Of a stretch of 64,000 bases of DNA, positions 11,860-23,761 are shown piece after piece (within the stretch, counting starts at the first letter, position 1; each line of letters starts with the position of its first letter). The translations under genes and the position numbers were made by a program. Under the pieces are notes generated by a model, which searched no databases, had not been told where the DNA came from, and saw nothing but the letters and a program-made list of their open reading frames with translations. Origin of the DNA: Ascochyta rabiei (lineage: Eukaryota > Ascomycota > Dothideomycetes > Pleosporales > Didymellaceae); contig NC_082420.1 of NCBI RefSeq assembly GCF_004011695.2, positions 992,001-1,056,000 on the forward strand, given 5' to 3'.

Positions 11860-12085
11860 GGAATGTTGGCGCATTATTGTTGGTCAGTATAGGGCGAAAG
11901 GCACGAAGGAGCGCGGAGCACAACTACAGACATGTCAGTTACATCAGGAGTTTGGGCGTCTTTTGGTTTGATAGGCATAAATGGGTATAGAACTCCAATA
12001 TGGTTTCCATGATTCGTGACTTCGGTCTTTTCATTACGGGTGGCCGTATCTCCTTCTCTTGCCTATTTCATTTACGATCGACCCT

Positions 12086-13901
12086 CTAGTGACCATGTCC
12101 ATCATCACCTCCGCCCTGCTCCTCAGGGTCAAGCTTGATCAGAGTATCAATGCGCATGATGGCCACACAAGCCTCGACGGCAGACTTCAGCTGCTTGACC
12201 TTGCTCATGCTGGGCTCAAGCACGCCGGCCTTCAGGCAGTCATGTACCTTGCCGTTCGACAGGTCCAGGCCGTAGTTCTTGTAGTTCTTTGACTTGGCCA
12301 ATTGTTTCGCGTCCTGGGATGAAGGGTCTGTGGGGTTGACGGTTCGTTGCGAGAGCGCATGTCTCGATCGCAAGTTGGCCACAAGCTCCGTTGCATCCTT
12401 TGCAGCGTTAATGGCAAGGGTCTTGGGAATAGCGAGGAGAGCCTGGGCGAAAGCTGCAATGGCGAGCTGTTCACGGGAGCCCTATGTGCTTGATTAGTTT
12501 TCCGACTTCTTATATTTGAACGAGCAATGCACTTACAACCGAGGTTGCCCACTCTTCCAAGTAGATGTGCAGCGCAGTCTCAACAGCACCTCCACCGGGG
12601 ACAATACGTCCACTCTCCAGCGTTCGCTTGACAGCACAGAGCGAGTCGTGTACCGATCGCTCCATCTCGTCCAGCGCGTAGTCATTGGCTCCTCGCAGGA
12701 TGATGGAAGCAGATGAGAAAGCCTTGGTACCCTTAACAAGGATGCACTCGTCGTCCGAGATGCGCTCCTGTGCTACCTCTTCCGCCTGGCCCAGGTTGGC
12801 CGCCTCGAACTTCTCATCGCCATTCAGATCTGACAGTGTGCTGACCAGTGTCGCTCCGGTGGCCTTTGCTATCCTTCGCAAATCCTCCTTCTTACACCTT
12901 CGCACCGCCATGGCGCCCTTCTCGACGAAGTGCTTCAAGCATAGATCATCGATACCCTTGGTTGTGAGGATGACGTTTGCACCAGCCTTCAGAATCATCT
13001 CGATTCGCTCCTCGACGATTCCGGCTTCTCTCTGGCGAATCTTCTCGAGCTGTTCGGGGTCATCGATAGTGATGTGTACACCGAGTTTCATTCGCTCCTT
13101 CTGCAAGTTGATGTCTAAGCAGGCGATCTTGGCGTCGGTGATGCGAGTCTTCATGGCTTGCGAAGCAACTGTGCAGTTAAGAGCGTATCCCTTGACGAGG
13201 ACCGACTGAGTAGCGCTCTGACCGTGTGCCTTGAGGATGTTGACCGCCTTTACGGGATACTTGGTCTCGCTCTTGTTGTTGGTCGTCTTGACAGAGGTTA
13301 TAGCATCGACCACCATATTGGCGAAGAAGTCAGAGTCCGAGCCAATGATCTTGGAGGACATGGATGTCTTGGCGATGTTGATCAGGGAGTCGCGACCGAG
13401 TGTGTCCACCTTTGTGCTAATGTTCTCGTTCATGTACTTGACCGCTTCCCTCAGCGCCAGCCTGTAGCCTGTGATGATGGTGGTGGGGTGAATCTTGTTC
13501 TTCATGAGCTCGTTCGCTCTCCTCAGCAGCTCAGCTGCTATTATGACGACCGAAGTTGTGCCATCACCGACTTCCTTGTCTTGCTGTTGTGCGAGGTCGA
13601 CGAGGATCTTTCCTGCGGGGTGCTCGATGTCGAGCAAGCTGAGAATGGTAGCGCCGTCGTTTGTGACTGTAACGTCACCAATATCGTCCACCATCATCTT
13701 GTCCAGACCGGAGGGTCCAAAAGACGATTTGACGACATTGGCGATTGCCTGCGTTGCGAGGACATTCTGGTCGCGGATATCTTGGCCGCTGATTTTGTTT
13801 CCACCGAGGACTGTGTCACGTCAGCTATCGTTCAGCCCTAAAGTGCTCCCGAGCTTACAAAGAGTTCCACCGCTACGTGACTGTTCAAAGATGCCGGCCA
13901 T
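12086..13901 (-). CDS. TCP1: T-complex protein 1 subunit alpha (CCT1)
   Basis: This is the alpha subunit of the cytosolic TRiC/CCT chaperonin, which folds actin, tubulin and other clients using ATP. Exons in coding order are 13859-13901, 12537-13810 and 12086-12481, giving 570 aa. The start [13 protein letters not shown] is typical. GDGTTSVV, the nucleotide-binding loop, begins at residue 96. The group II equatorial, intermediate and apical domains follow in order, with [11 protein letters not shown] near the C-terminal equatorial half and a final tail GGGDDGHGH. The apical segment [20 protein letters not shown] is alpha-subunit-like, which separates it from the other seven CCT subunits. The gene is divergent from prolyl-tRNA synthetase, sharing about 0.5 kb of promoter. 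Nothing is odd about it. Confidence 0.95.
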
Positions 13902-14418
13902 GTTGTCGTGATGTAGCTGTTTACGCGGTGTTTGGGCTGCCTTCTTGCGGCATCAAAACTTCTGGGACGCGGGACGCTCATGTCGGCGAAAGGTAGCTCC
14001 GATTGCGCTAAAAGACCCCTGCCTTGTCGCAGATGAGTCGGTGACCCTCCACATCTGGGCAAAACACCAAAGTCAGACTTCTGACTGTGCTGACGGTTCT
14101 ACCATTTGCTGTTTAGGTACGCGCCGCGACTCTATTATAACTTGCTACTGCCCTCTCCCGACTCAACTTTCTGACTTTCCAGACTCTCCAATTGCAGGTA
14201 AATTCCTCCGTGATTGTACCCCGCTATACCCCGCCAAACATTCCGATATCTAGTTTTGTTTCTCAAAGGGATAGCTTTCGATGGTCAAATGCTGTTGTGC
14301 TCACAAATGAATACAATCTTGACCGCGCTCCCCCTTATTTTGGCTCCTGTTCCTTGCGCTAACAACCTTCTTTTACCTCAGACCCACCTCCTGTAAATCA
14401 CGTCCCAGCACCTGCACC
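13902..14418. promoter_or_regulatory. Divergent promoter of TCP1 and prolyl-tRNA synthetase
   Basis: Two housekeeping genes point away from each other across 517 bases. Pyrimidine-rich tracts precede the plus-strand start. No specific factor site was recognised. Confidence 0.6.
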
Positions 14419-16314
14419 ATGGCCGAAGCCACTGCCGCCGACGGGCAGATGAAGGATCTCAAGATCTCTCAGACTAAGAAGAGCAAGAAGGATGGTGCTC
14501 CCAAGACGGCTGCAAAGAAGCCTCAGCAGCAGAAGAAGAAGGTCAGCTAGCCGCATTAAGGCTAAAAGATAGCGTCGAATGTTCACACGGTCACAGATTG
14601 AGGGCGCTGCGCTGATTGGTATCGATGTCGCAAAGGAGGACGATCTTGGTGAATGGTACCAGCAGGTCATCACCAAGGGCCAGATGATCTCATACTATGA
14701 TGTAAGCTGTTGCTTTTCTCCATATACAGGTCCAGCAGACTAACGTACACCTAGGTCGCCGGATGGTGAATAAATCTGCTTCTCGTCATCGAGCACTCCA
14801 CTAACAACCTCAGCTACATCCTTGAGCCCGCGTCCTACGCCATCTGGGAGTCGATCAAGGCTTGGTTCGACAGCCAAATTAAGACCTTGAAGGTCCGCAA
14901 CGCATACTTCCCCATCTTCATCAGCGCAGACAACCTGGAGAGAGAGAAGGAGCATGTCGAAGGGTTTGCCGCTGAAGTCGCCTGGGTCACAAAGGGCGGA
15001 AAGTCTGATCTCGAGAAGCCTGTCGCCGTTCGCCCTACCTCGGAGACTGCCATGTACCCCTACTTTGCACGAAAGATCCAATCGCACCGTGATCTTCCTT
15101 TGAAGCTGAACCAGTGGAACAACGTGGTGCGATGGGAGTTCAAGCGTAATATGTTCCGCTTCTCTCTCGGTATTCGGCACTGACACGTATATATAGACCC
15201 TATGCCCTTCATTCGATCTCGCGAGTTCTTATGGCAGGAGGGCCACACAGCGCATCTGACCAAGGAAGAGGCCGGTGCCGAGGTTATGCAGATCCTTGAG
15301 TGGTACTCTCAGGTCTACCAGGACTTGCTCGCTGTCCCCGTCGTCAAGGGTACCAAAACCGTAAACGAGAAGTTCCCTGGAGCCGACTACACAACAACAA
15401 TCGAGGGCTTCATTCCTGCCACTGGCCGTGGTATCCAAGCCGCCACTTCTCACTGCCTCGGACAACATTTCTCGAAGATGTTCAACATCACCGTAGAGGA
15501 CCCCAACCCCAAGGAGGGCGGAAAGGCAGAGCACGTGCACGTTTGGCAAAACTCGTGGGGTCTGACCACCCGTTCTATTGGTGTCATGATTCTTACCCAC
15601 GGTGACAACCGCGGTATGGTCATTCCTCCCCGCGTGGCTGAAATTCAGGTCGTCTTGATTCCCGTTGGTGTCAACGCAAAGATGTCCGCTGAGGCTAAGG
15701 AGGAGCTGTACAGCAAAGTCAAGAGCATCCATGATAGCTTGATTGAGGCTGGTGTTCGTGTTGAGTCCGATTACCGCGAGGGCTACTCTCCTGGGTGGAA
15801 GTTCAATGACTGGGAACTCAAGGGCATTCCTCTCCGAATTGAGTTCGGCCCTAAGGATGCTGAGAAGGGTGTCGTCACTACCTCGCGCCGTGATATCGAC
15901 GACAAGGACGCTGCACGTGGAACCATCAACGTTGACGATGTCGCCAATGAGGTTCCCAAACTGCTTGAGCAGATCCAGGCCGACATGTTCGCCAAAGCAG
16001 ACAAGGCCTACCGCGACCACCGTGTCCAGCTCACAAACTGGGACGATTTCGTTCCTACTCTCAACGGCAAGAACGTTGTTCTCGTTCCCCACTGCGAAGG
16101 CGACAAGTGCGAAGACGAGGTCAAGGCAAAGAGCGCAAAGACAGCGCTTGGCGACGGTGTTGCAGAAGATAAGCAGGCCCCTGCCATGGGTGCCAAGAGC
16201 TTGTGCATTCCCTTCGACCAGCCTGAGGGCATCGAACCTGGCAAGACAAAGTGTATCAACCCCGACTGCACAACTCCTGCAAAGGCTTGGGTTCTATTTG
16301 GAAGGAGTTACTAG
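14419..16314 (+). CDS. Prolyl-tRNA synthetase, cytosolic
   Basis: This is a class II aminoacyl-tRNA synthetase that charges tRNA-Pro. Exons are 14419-14541, 14597-14701, 14755-14765, 14814-15145 and 15197-16314, giving 562 aa. The third exon is only 11 bases and supplies VAG plus part of a Cys codon. Without it the conserved YYDVAGCYIL segment is lost. Motif 2 ([12 protein letters not shown], then RWEFKHPMPF) spans exons 4 and 5, followed by [12 protein letters not shown]. The C-terminal zinc-binding domain of the eukaryote/archaeal-type enzyme is present with its cysteines ([20 protein letters not shown]) and the protein ends in a Tyr. The N-terminus has a short lysine-rich extension and no YbaK editing domain. 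The gene reads as intact and functional. Confidence 0.95.
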
Positions 16315-16692
16315 ACGGAGTGGAAGAATGGGTGTTTGTTTTTAGCCTTGAGCATTTGATAGCTGGGCGTTGAAGATGTGTTTGCGCGGTATGGGCGTCG
16401 AGGTACCGTTGCCACGATGATGAATGTTTTATGCAAGTTCAACAAGATCTCAAAGTTGGAGTAAGATCTGAACGGCGCTTCCTGCAGCATCAGCTGAGTG
16501 ATGAGAGAGGTATGCACTCGGCGAGCCTGCAAACGCACACTGTTCTCCACGTTTCACCTGTGTTGTCCACCAGCACAGCTCCACTGTTCGGCTCACATTC
16601 ACATTCACTGCGCTACTACCGAAACTGAACAATAATGTCCTGGAATACTACCGCTTCTTCCCTCTTGACCTCCAAGACATACGTGAGCCCAA
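16315..16692. other. Short intergenic region
   Basis: This holds the 3' end of the prolyl-tRNA synthetase gene and the leader of the next gene. A small upstream ATG at 16635 starts a frame (MSWNTTASS...) that does not join the next gene in an obvious way. Nothing else was seen. Confidence 0.5.
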
Positions 16693-17358
16693 ATGTGCAA
16701 CAAACTTTTCCAAACCTACGCCTGCGGGCACTCAAAGAGCATCTGCACAACACCCTGCACCCACACTCTCGCATCTTCTCAACCCACTCAACCTCACATG
16801 CACTTTGAAGCCAACCAAAACGAACCCATCTCCCGCCCGAACTCCATCGTTTCTTCTCTCGCCTCACCCACGCGCGCGAACTCAACAACCAACTTATTCC
16901 ATCCGCAAACGCATTTACCGCTCTGCACCACCACGACCTCAGCATCGACAGGTCCAACGCACATCCCCGCCTTCCGCTTCGTGGCGCCAGAGACACCATC
17001 GTCCACCTCTTCAGTGTCACCCGTGAGTCCGACTTTCGCTTCTCGTAACCCCAACCCAAGCGCACCACCCAGCCGCTCTCCCTCACCAGCACCCTCTGTT
17101 GCGGCGACAGAGCCGGAGTTGAAGTTTTGCGATCATTATATCCCGCGATACTTGTTCACGTCCAAATACCCGTGTGTCGAGTGCTATATGCAACCAGGGT
17201 GGGAGGGTTTAAGAAGGGCGTGGATGGACAATTATCGATTGGGGCATCCGCTGGACAGAGAAGAGGACACCGAGAGGTTGAGTGGGATTAAGACTGTGAG
17301 GGAGAAGGATGGAAGTGTTTCACGGGATGACGACGATGCTGAAGGGTACCAAGAATGA
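16693..17358 (+). CDS. Small fungal protein with paired cysteine motifs
   Basis: A single frame of 221 aa. It begins MCNKLFQTYACGHSKSICTT, with Cys/His spacing (C2, C11, H13, C18, C22) that could bind a metal, and has a second cysteine group near residues 147-167 (CDHYIP..., then CVECYM). Between them lies a Ser/Pro/Thr-rich linker of about 110 residues, and the C-terminus is acidic. This arrangement recalls short uncharacterised fungal proteins that start with Met-Cys and carry a CGH motif. No enzyme or binding function can be named. There is no signal peptide. The ATG at 16693 was chosen because the cysteine block begins immediately after it. Confidence 0.65.
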   Translation: MCNKLFQTYACGHSKSICTTPCTHTLASSQPTQPHMHFEANQNEPISRPNSIVSSLASPTRANSTTNLFHPQTHLPLCTTTTSASTGPTHIPAFRFVAPETPSSTSSVSPVSPTFASRNPNPSAPPSRSPSPAPSVAATEPELKFCDHYIPRYLFTSKYPCVECYMQPGWEGLRRAWMDNYRLGHPLDREEDTERLSGIKTVREKDGSVSRDDDDAEGYQE

Positions 17359-17633
17359 AGATGAGCAGAGGCAGGAGATGAGGACTTTGACGACAGAAAG
17401 GTGAATGTGAGACTATAGGAGGCTGCAACAGTAGGGACTGGTGTGAGAGGGTAATTGAGGATGTCCGATAGCCTTGTCTTGATCAAATGCTGCAGTACTG
17501 CCGTTGACTCATGTTTCGCATTAATATGTACTGGCGGGAGGGTGCGTAAAGCTTGCTGCCATATACGGAAGTATGCAAATAGCTTGTCGTATGTATACCA
17601 TCTGCCTGCTTGCACATGAAGCACTCGAGATAC

Positions 17634-19244
17634 TCAAGGCTCATCCATCTCTTCATCACCATCACCCTTCTTCTCGTTCTCCACGGTCTTCTTGACACCT
17701 TCGAGGAAGGCCTTAACCGCATCACCGCCACCGAGCGGCATAGCGCCGCCCCTCATGTAGCCACCGTGCTCGACGTCTATGTTGAGCGCCTGACTGACTG
17801 TAGGCAACGCACCTGTTCTCAGCGCTTCTGTCAGGCTGCCAAGCGCAGCGCGGAGCTGCGGCGCACGTAATATCCTCTTCAGCACATCCCTTTTTGAGTC
17901 CTGGTCCAATGTCTGCATGGCCATCTGTGCGGTCTCAGAGTTGGGATCGATCTGATCGACATCTTCGACTTCAGCCTCGAGCAGGAATGGGGTCGTGGGT
18001 AGTTGTGCGCAAAGCGCATCGATGAGCTCGTCTGACGCGTTTTCAATCGTTGGGACAGTCGATGTCGGCCATAGAAGATCGAGTAGAGTTGTGAACGATT
18101 CGCCGCTAGACTGTTGTGACCCTCTGCCGTCGTCTCCACCAAGATTGCCGCCCTTGAGCGAGTTCATGAAGTTCTGGACGATGGATGAGACATCGCCTGA
18201 ATCTGCTCTGCTCAGATGTCAGCGAAGGTCCAGCCCAGGAAAAGAAGCGAGAAAGAGCAGCAATCGATCGTCGTGGCGGAAGGAAGACATGGTACGGAAA
18301 GCATATTCTGTTTAGTGTTACATATGAGCAGCCAGTACTGCCATGTCGTCTGGACATGTTGTGCTCCCAAACGCCTCACCGTGTTAATCGGCCCTTTGAA
18401 TCTCTAGTGCTTGCCTCGCCAATGTCTTGGATAGCTGCTTGAACCATGCCGGTAATTTCGACTGCGCCACGACGCCGATTGCGATATAACCACAATGAAT
18501 GCTTAGAACCTACGCTCGGCCGCCATCAGCTCCGCCTTCACGAGATTCTTCTCCTTCATCTCGAATGTCACCTCCTGTAGCTCCAGGTCCAGCGCCCCCG
18601 GTGCTGCCGTGGCGGTTTCGACTAGAGGACTCTTCTTCTACATCCTCCATGGTCTCGTCATCGTCGCCGCTGGCGGGTGGGTTCGGGATGCTCCCAAGCT
18701 CGGCTTGAACGTCGATCTCCTCTCCGTTTAGAAGGAGGTCAACAACCTGTCCGATCTTCAAATCACGCTCGCTAAACCAACTTGCATCGCCCCGCGTGTG
18801 TTGTGACTTGGATTGCAACCAGAAGAGGTAGCGCTGTGAGCTAGAGTTGAATTTGAGGACGAAGACACGGCCGTCGGTGGGCGACTTGACTGATTCGGAG
18901 TCTTCGGCAGCATCCTTGCCGGTATACGGGGAGAAGGAGCCGTCGCCAGGGATCATAATGAGGTCAAGCTCAGACTCGTCGAGGGACTTGTTGCGGGGTC
19001 GCCAGCAGAAGTGCACGAACTCTAAGCTGTGTGAGTGGAGTTACAAGGCTGCAGATTGATTGTACAAACCATCTTCACCCTGGTAGAGGTAGACATAACC
19101 TTGTGTGCGGACAGGCTTGACCGACTGCTTGTTGCCGTCTCTAGCCTGCAAGTGTTAGCTTTACGTGTGAGTGATGGCGTAGGTGGTGCTGACAGTGATT
19201 TCGCACTTGCCGGCTTTGAATGTGATCAGTGGCTCGATAGACAT
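17634..19244 (-). CDS. 26S proteasome ubiquitin receptor Rpn13
   Basis: Rpn13 sits in the proteasome base, binds ubiquitin chains and in many species recruits the deubiquitinase UCH37. Exons in coding order are 19194-19244, 19070-19145, 18514-19021 and 17634-18207, summing to 402 aa. The N-terminal Pru domain runs from MSIEPLITFKAGKCEIT through VYLYQGEDE, VHFCWRPRN and YLFWLQSK (residues 1 to about 110). An acidic, Gly/Ser-rich linker follows. The last exon encodes the DEUBAD domain (residues about 260-385) and ends in an acidic tail (DGDEEMDEP). The 306-base intron 18208-18513 is long for this window; acceptor CAG at 18208-18210 restores the frame. The joins around residue 211 are the least certain part. 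A UCH37-type partner is not in this window. Confidence 0.9.
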
Positions 19245-20508
19245 GGTGACGGGTGTATGTGGAGGCAAAAGGGTATGGTGTTGGTGGTTCGAAGCTGCCT
19301 GTGTACCTGCTAGCAATGCGGCGACGAGACGCGGGAGCGGCGACGGAGGTTGGGCACGGACCAATCAAGATGAGGTAATCGACGCGGATGGCAAATTCAC
19401 CACAGAACAAATCAGTACACAGCTTCTCGAAAAGACGTCTGGAACACCAAGCAATACAGCTATGACGCCTGAGACTACAGCGGGGCGAATCGCACGCTCC
19501 AGCCTAAGGGACAGAGTATCAACTAACAGCAAACAGCAGTCAAGCTATATTCACTTGAGCAGGCGTAGTGTCGCCCTTGCTGCCTTTCGTATGCTCAACT
19601 ATTTGCACAGGCAACCATGCTGGTAGATCAAGTACGCTGCTGCCAGCGCAGATCATGTTCCTGCATTTTGCAAGTTCAGCAGCTACAATGTTAAATCTTG
19701 GTTGCATTGTAGGCTCACACACGACTCTGAGTGATGCATCTACGCAAGACTCCAGCACGATGCGCGCAGCTTTGCCAGTACACAGTACAGCCACCATGCA
19801 ACGATTCACTTGCTGAGCTCCAAAGATCAGGCTGAATCGAATGTTGGCGTGGAGAAACTGTGCCAGCGAAGGAGCGTGCTACGCCTAGGGGAGCCCTTAG
19901 TGTAAAGCCTTCTTGCATCTTCCGTGGGACTTTGGTCGATGATCGTTGATCGATGGGGCGGACCTGTATGCATTTACGATCTGTCTCTCCTGATCAAGGC
20001 CAGTGGCCGATTGGTGCTCTACAAAGTCGAATATTGCGGGTGCATACGATGCGCGAACGGAGAAAGAACGAAACGCCATCGTCCATCGCTTTCGCGACAC
20101 TGGACAGCAACGACCACTGAGCGGCAGCAATGACTGCAGCCAAGGGTTCGTTTCACGTGTCGATATACATAAGCTGTTCGGCAACGGCTTGGAGCTTCGG
20201 GAGTCCGGTGATACCAGTTTCGTTGGCCTGCAAGACAGCAAGTCTACGAACTGCGATGCGAAGGGCACAAAGCAAATTGTCAAGGGCGTACAAAAGAGCC
20301 GCGTAGTCTTTGGGCAATCTGACACCTCGCAGGTTGTCAGTGAACAACTATCGACCGCTCCTTGTCATATTGGTCTGCCCTACGATTTTCCCGGGGGGTG
20401 GCGGGGCGGAAGAATGGTTTCGCCGAAAGCGCCGCACACTGCTGCTCGAAATACCGAATCTCGCGAACCACACTCCCCAGGGCTCACTAACGACACCAGC
20501 AATTCGAA
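19245..20508. promoter_or_regulatory. Divergent promoter region of Rpn13 and eL6
   Basis: This is 1.26 kb between two genes that point away from each other. The frames inside it are random-looking on both strands. Any 5' UTR exon of the ribosomal gene would lie here but cannot be fixed by eye. Confidence 0.45.
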
Positions 20509-21322
20509 ATGGCGGACACCAAACCCACGACCCAGAAGTTCTCCAAGGGCGAGAGGTCGATACCGCACCACTCGCAGAAGGCCAGCAAGTACTACCCTGC
20601 TGAGGACGTCGCCGTCGCCAAGAAGGTACGTTATCAGATGCGACAGCCTGGGAGGATCAGGAAGAGGAGGACATGAGCGCATTGCAGCAGCAGCAGCTCT
20701 GCGACTGCAGGCCGCGAGAGCGCATGATCTATATGCTGCACGATGCAAGACGCACACAATAGACCTTCGCTAACTTCGACTCAGGCCCGCAAGACTGCTC
20801 GCCCTGCGAAGCCCCGTGCCTCCCTCCAGCCCGGTAGCGTCGTCATCCTCCTCGCTGGTCGTTTCCGCGGCAAGCGTGTCGTTCTCCTCAAGCACCTTTC
20901 CCAGGGTGTCCTCCTCGTCACTGGTCCCTTCAAGGTTAACGGCGTTCCTCTGCGACGAGTAAACGCCCGCTATGTCATTGCTACCTCGACCACCGTCGAC
21001 ATCAAGGGTATCGACGAAGGTGTCCTGAAGAAGGCCAGCGAGGATGGCTACTTCACCAAGGACAAGGCCGCACACAAGCCTGGCGAGGATGCTTTCTTCA
21101 AGCAGGGCGAGAAGCCCGAGGTACGCAGTCCATGGCGATACGACTGAATAGCACTAACATCTCCCATAGAAGAAGGAGACTTCCAAGGACCGCGTTGAGG
21201 ACCAGAAGGCCGTCGACAAGGCCCTTCTGGCCAACATCAAGAAGGAGGCTCACCTCGTCGACTACCTCGCCTCCACCTTCAGCCTCCGTACCTCGGACAG
21301 GCCACACCAGATGGCTTTCTAA
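20509..21322 (+). CDS. RPL6: 60S ribosomal protein eL6
   Basis: This is a large-subunit ribosomal protein. Exons are 20509-20625, 20785-21120 and 21170-21322, all in phase 0, giving 201 aa. The second exon carries the KOW-type SH3-like fold signature [20 protein letters not shown] followed by [20 protein letters not shown]. The C-terminus [20 protein letters not shown] is characteristic of eL6. The N-terminal segment is basic with YPAEDV. The first intron (159 bases) is longer than the second (49), as is common in fungal ribosomal protein genes. Codon usage is strongly C-ending, fitting high expression. Confidence 0.95.
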
Positions 21323-21844
21323 GCGTTGGGTCAAGACGGGATTTGGCGTTCAGTGCATGGGATGAAAGATGACCTCCTCGGGTGCTGAAGTCGTAACAGC
21401 AGGAATTAATCCAGCGACGGCGCGGCTACCAACTTCTTTTCATGAAGGCAACGTTTGCATTCTCATATAAGACTTGATACAAGCAAGCGAATACGAACCG
21501 ATCCGAAAGTGATCAGATGGCTTTGGCAAACGTGATGTCATCTCTTCGGCGTTACTTGGAGCAAGCAATGGGCGGTTACTCGATACTGATGGCGAAATAG
21601 AATACCACATTACATTGTACGCATGCGCCCGACTGTTGTACCAACATCCGCCGTTCGCGTCTCCCAGACACCGAATTGGCAAACACGACCTTAGACCGAG
21701 AGCGTATCAACGAGCACCAAGATGACAAGCGAGAGTCCGAGGCCCACTTCCCCACAACACCGTACCGTGACATATCCGACCATAACCGAACACCTATACC
21801 AAAGGCCAGCTCCAATCATGCTCTTGGACTATTTCCTTTGGCTC
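21323..21844. other. Convergent 3' intergenic region
   Basis: This lies between the eL6 end (plus) and the hydroxylase-like gene end (minus). No further feature was recognised. Confidence 0.5.
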
Positions 21845-22943
21845 TCATTTTCTGCCTCTACCCTTCCTGACTTTTGATCTGAACTTATCCGCCAAACCCC
21901 CGGCTGCTTCCCCTACTCCATCAATAGCTCTACCACTCTTCCCTTCCACATCGTGCTTCTCCATCTCCGCCTTCAAGTCCTCTATGACATCCTTTCCGAG
22001 TGTTGTCCCGTGACACCAATCCAGCACGCCAATGGACCCATAGTTGCCGTCTCCTTCACTGAGCATGTGTGCATCAGTGCGGCGCGCCATGCCACGGATC
22101 ATGATAGTTGAAGGGAGGATGTTGTACCCTGAATACACGAATGTCTCTTCAAGACTGAAGAAAGCGACCAGAAGAAGATAGGTCAAGATGTGCATCCGCA
22201 GCGTAATAGCAGGGAGATACAGCGGCAGCCACCGATGTAGAATATGGCACACTGGGTGATCGTAGTCGGCGACAAATGAGTACGGGACTTGAACGCTATG
22301 ATGCCAGTTCGTATGCCAGTCTGCCAACCTACCACCGCTCGGCGAGTGCAGTAGGTGTGTATGGATGTAATACTGGAGCACCTACACGAATCATGTCAAT
22401 ATTCTACACCAGTCGCAAAACATGTAACAAACTCACATTTCGTGATATAATCCCAAGAAGCGCATGTTTAACCATCAACCATGGGTTCGGTAGATGATTT
22501 AGCCCCCACCGACTGCCCTTGATCATGAGCAAACTCTTCATTCTCAGAATATCGGTAACCAGGAACTCGATGGCAGCCTGTAGCACCACGCACAACACCA
22601 CATTCGCCACACTCCACGCGACCACCCTTCTGACTTTTGCTTTCCCACCCTTTTGATTCGTAGCAATTCCCCATTTGCCCTGCGTTTTGAACTCGACAGC
22701 CAAGCTTGGCACGCAAATGTCGAAGACGAGGAAGGCTAGGGAGGGGATGATATACAGCGCTAGCCGTAGCGCAAAAGGCCCAAAAAGCTCCAGCTGCAGA
22801 GGAGAGTAGGTTGCAGCGAGCGTCGTCCAGGCCAGGGAGAGGAAGATCAGATTTAGGGAGGTGGACCAAGAGGATAGCATGGGGATTGCAAGGAGGGAGG
22901 CGATGGGGAGGGGGATTAGGGAGAGAAGGGAAGAAAGCGACAT
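21845..22943 (-). CDS. Fatty acid hydroxylase/sterol desaturase-superfamily membrane protein
   Basis: Exons in coding order are 22437-22943 and 21845-22381, giving 347 aa. The N-terminal half has several hydrophobic helices. The start of exon 2 carries the superfamily histidine boxes: a first cluster at H176, H178 and H181 (YYIHTHLLHS) and HxxHH at H192, H196 and H197 (HTNWHHS). The third box, normally HxxHH just before NYG and LDW-x-x-GT, is present only as DAH followed by GDGNYG and LDWCHGT, so one or two iron ligands appear to be missing. Enzymes of this group use a di-iron centre on lipids in the ER; here the substrate is unknown and activity is open to doubt. The C-terminal tail is basic (KVRKGRGRK). 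It could be a subfamily that uses other ligands. Confidence 0.8.
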
Positions 22944-23761
22944 CCTGGGTAACTGTTTCTAGCTGTATAGACTGGTGGCCAGGTGTGAGTAGGGATAATT
23001 TCGGTGTTGGCGCATGCTTGTTTTTGGTAAGTGAACGTGTTCGTGATGCCTGTTTTGGTGTTGAGTGTAGGGATGACGTAGGCGTGTTCCGCTGCCGTCT
23101 GCGGACGGTTTCAGCTCCCAGCCACGCCGAACTTCAGCCTTGCGCATCTGGGAACATCCACCGTATGCAGTAAGTTCTCAAATGCCGCACATTGAGGGCC
23201 TCCAGGCGCATGAGCTGCGCTTCAGTCTGCGATACGTTGAGATAGACACCGCAGCGCGATCATGCTACGGCGCCATTTGCGCGACTCTGCTTTTCCAGCC
23301 AGCTCAGCTCTCACTTGCATGATTATAGTGAGCCGACCACACACAACTCTTGAGATGTCAACAATATGTCATACTTGACACCGCACTCGCCGGGCGAAAC
23401 ATGAGACATCTTTGAGCTGCGCCTTGCGCCGACTTACTGCTGACTGCTTCACCTCACAACCCAAGAATAAACCCTTATACAGCTAAGGAGCACAACGTCA
23501 GTGAGCGATACAACATTGGCCTATAATAGCCCGGATGTTGACGCGTCCGAGAACACGACCGAGATGCACATGCATACATCCAACCTGGTTGATCGGTGTT
23601 ATTGATCTTACCAGCCATTAAGGGATTCGTATCTTACCTGCGGTAATTTCGCAGATGGACGTAGCCATGCTGGACTCTGAAGCCAAACTGCATCGATACA
23701 TAAGTCCACCGCTCGTATCCGTATCCTCAAGACCTTCTTTTTTTTTTTTGGTCGAACCATC
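22944..23761. other. Intergenic, divergent promoters
   Basis: This lies between the hydroxylase-like gene start (minus) and the DUF3176-like gene start (plus). A run of T lies at about 23738-23750, just before the plus-strand start. Nothing else is supported. Confidence 0.45.

Noticed and set aside
20003..20773. Plus-strand frame of 256 codons running into the eL6 gene
   Set aside because: It runs through the eL6 first exon in a different frame and into intron 1; it does not resemble a protein family.
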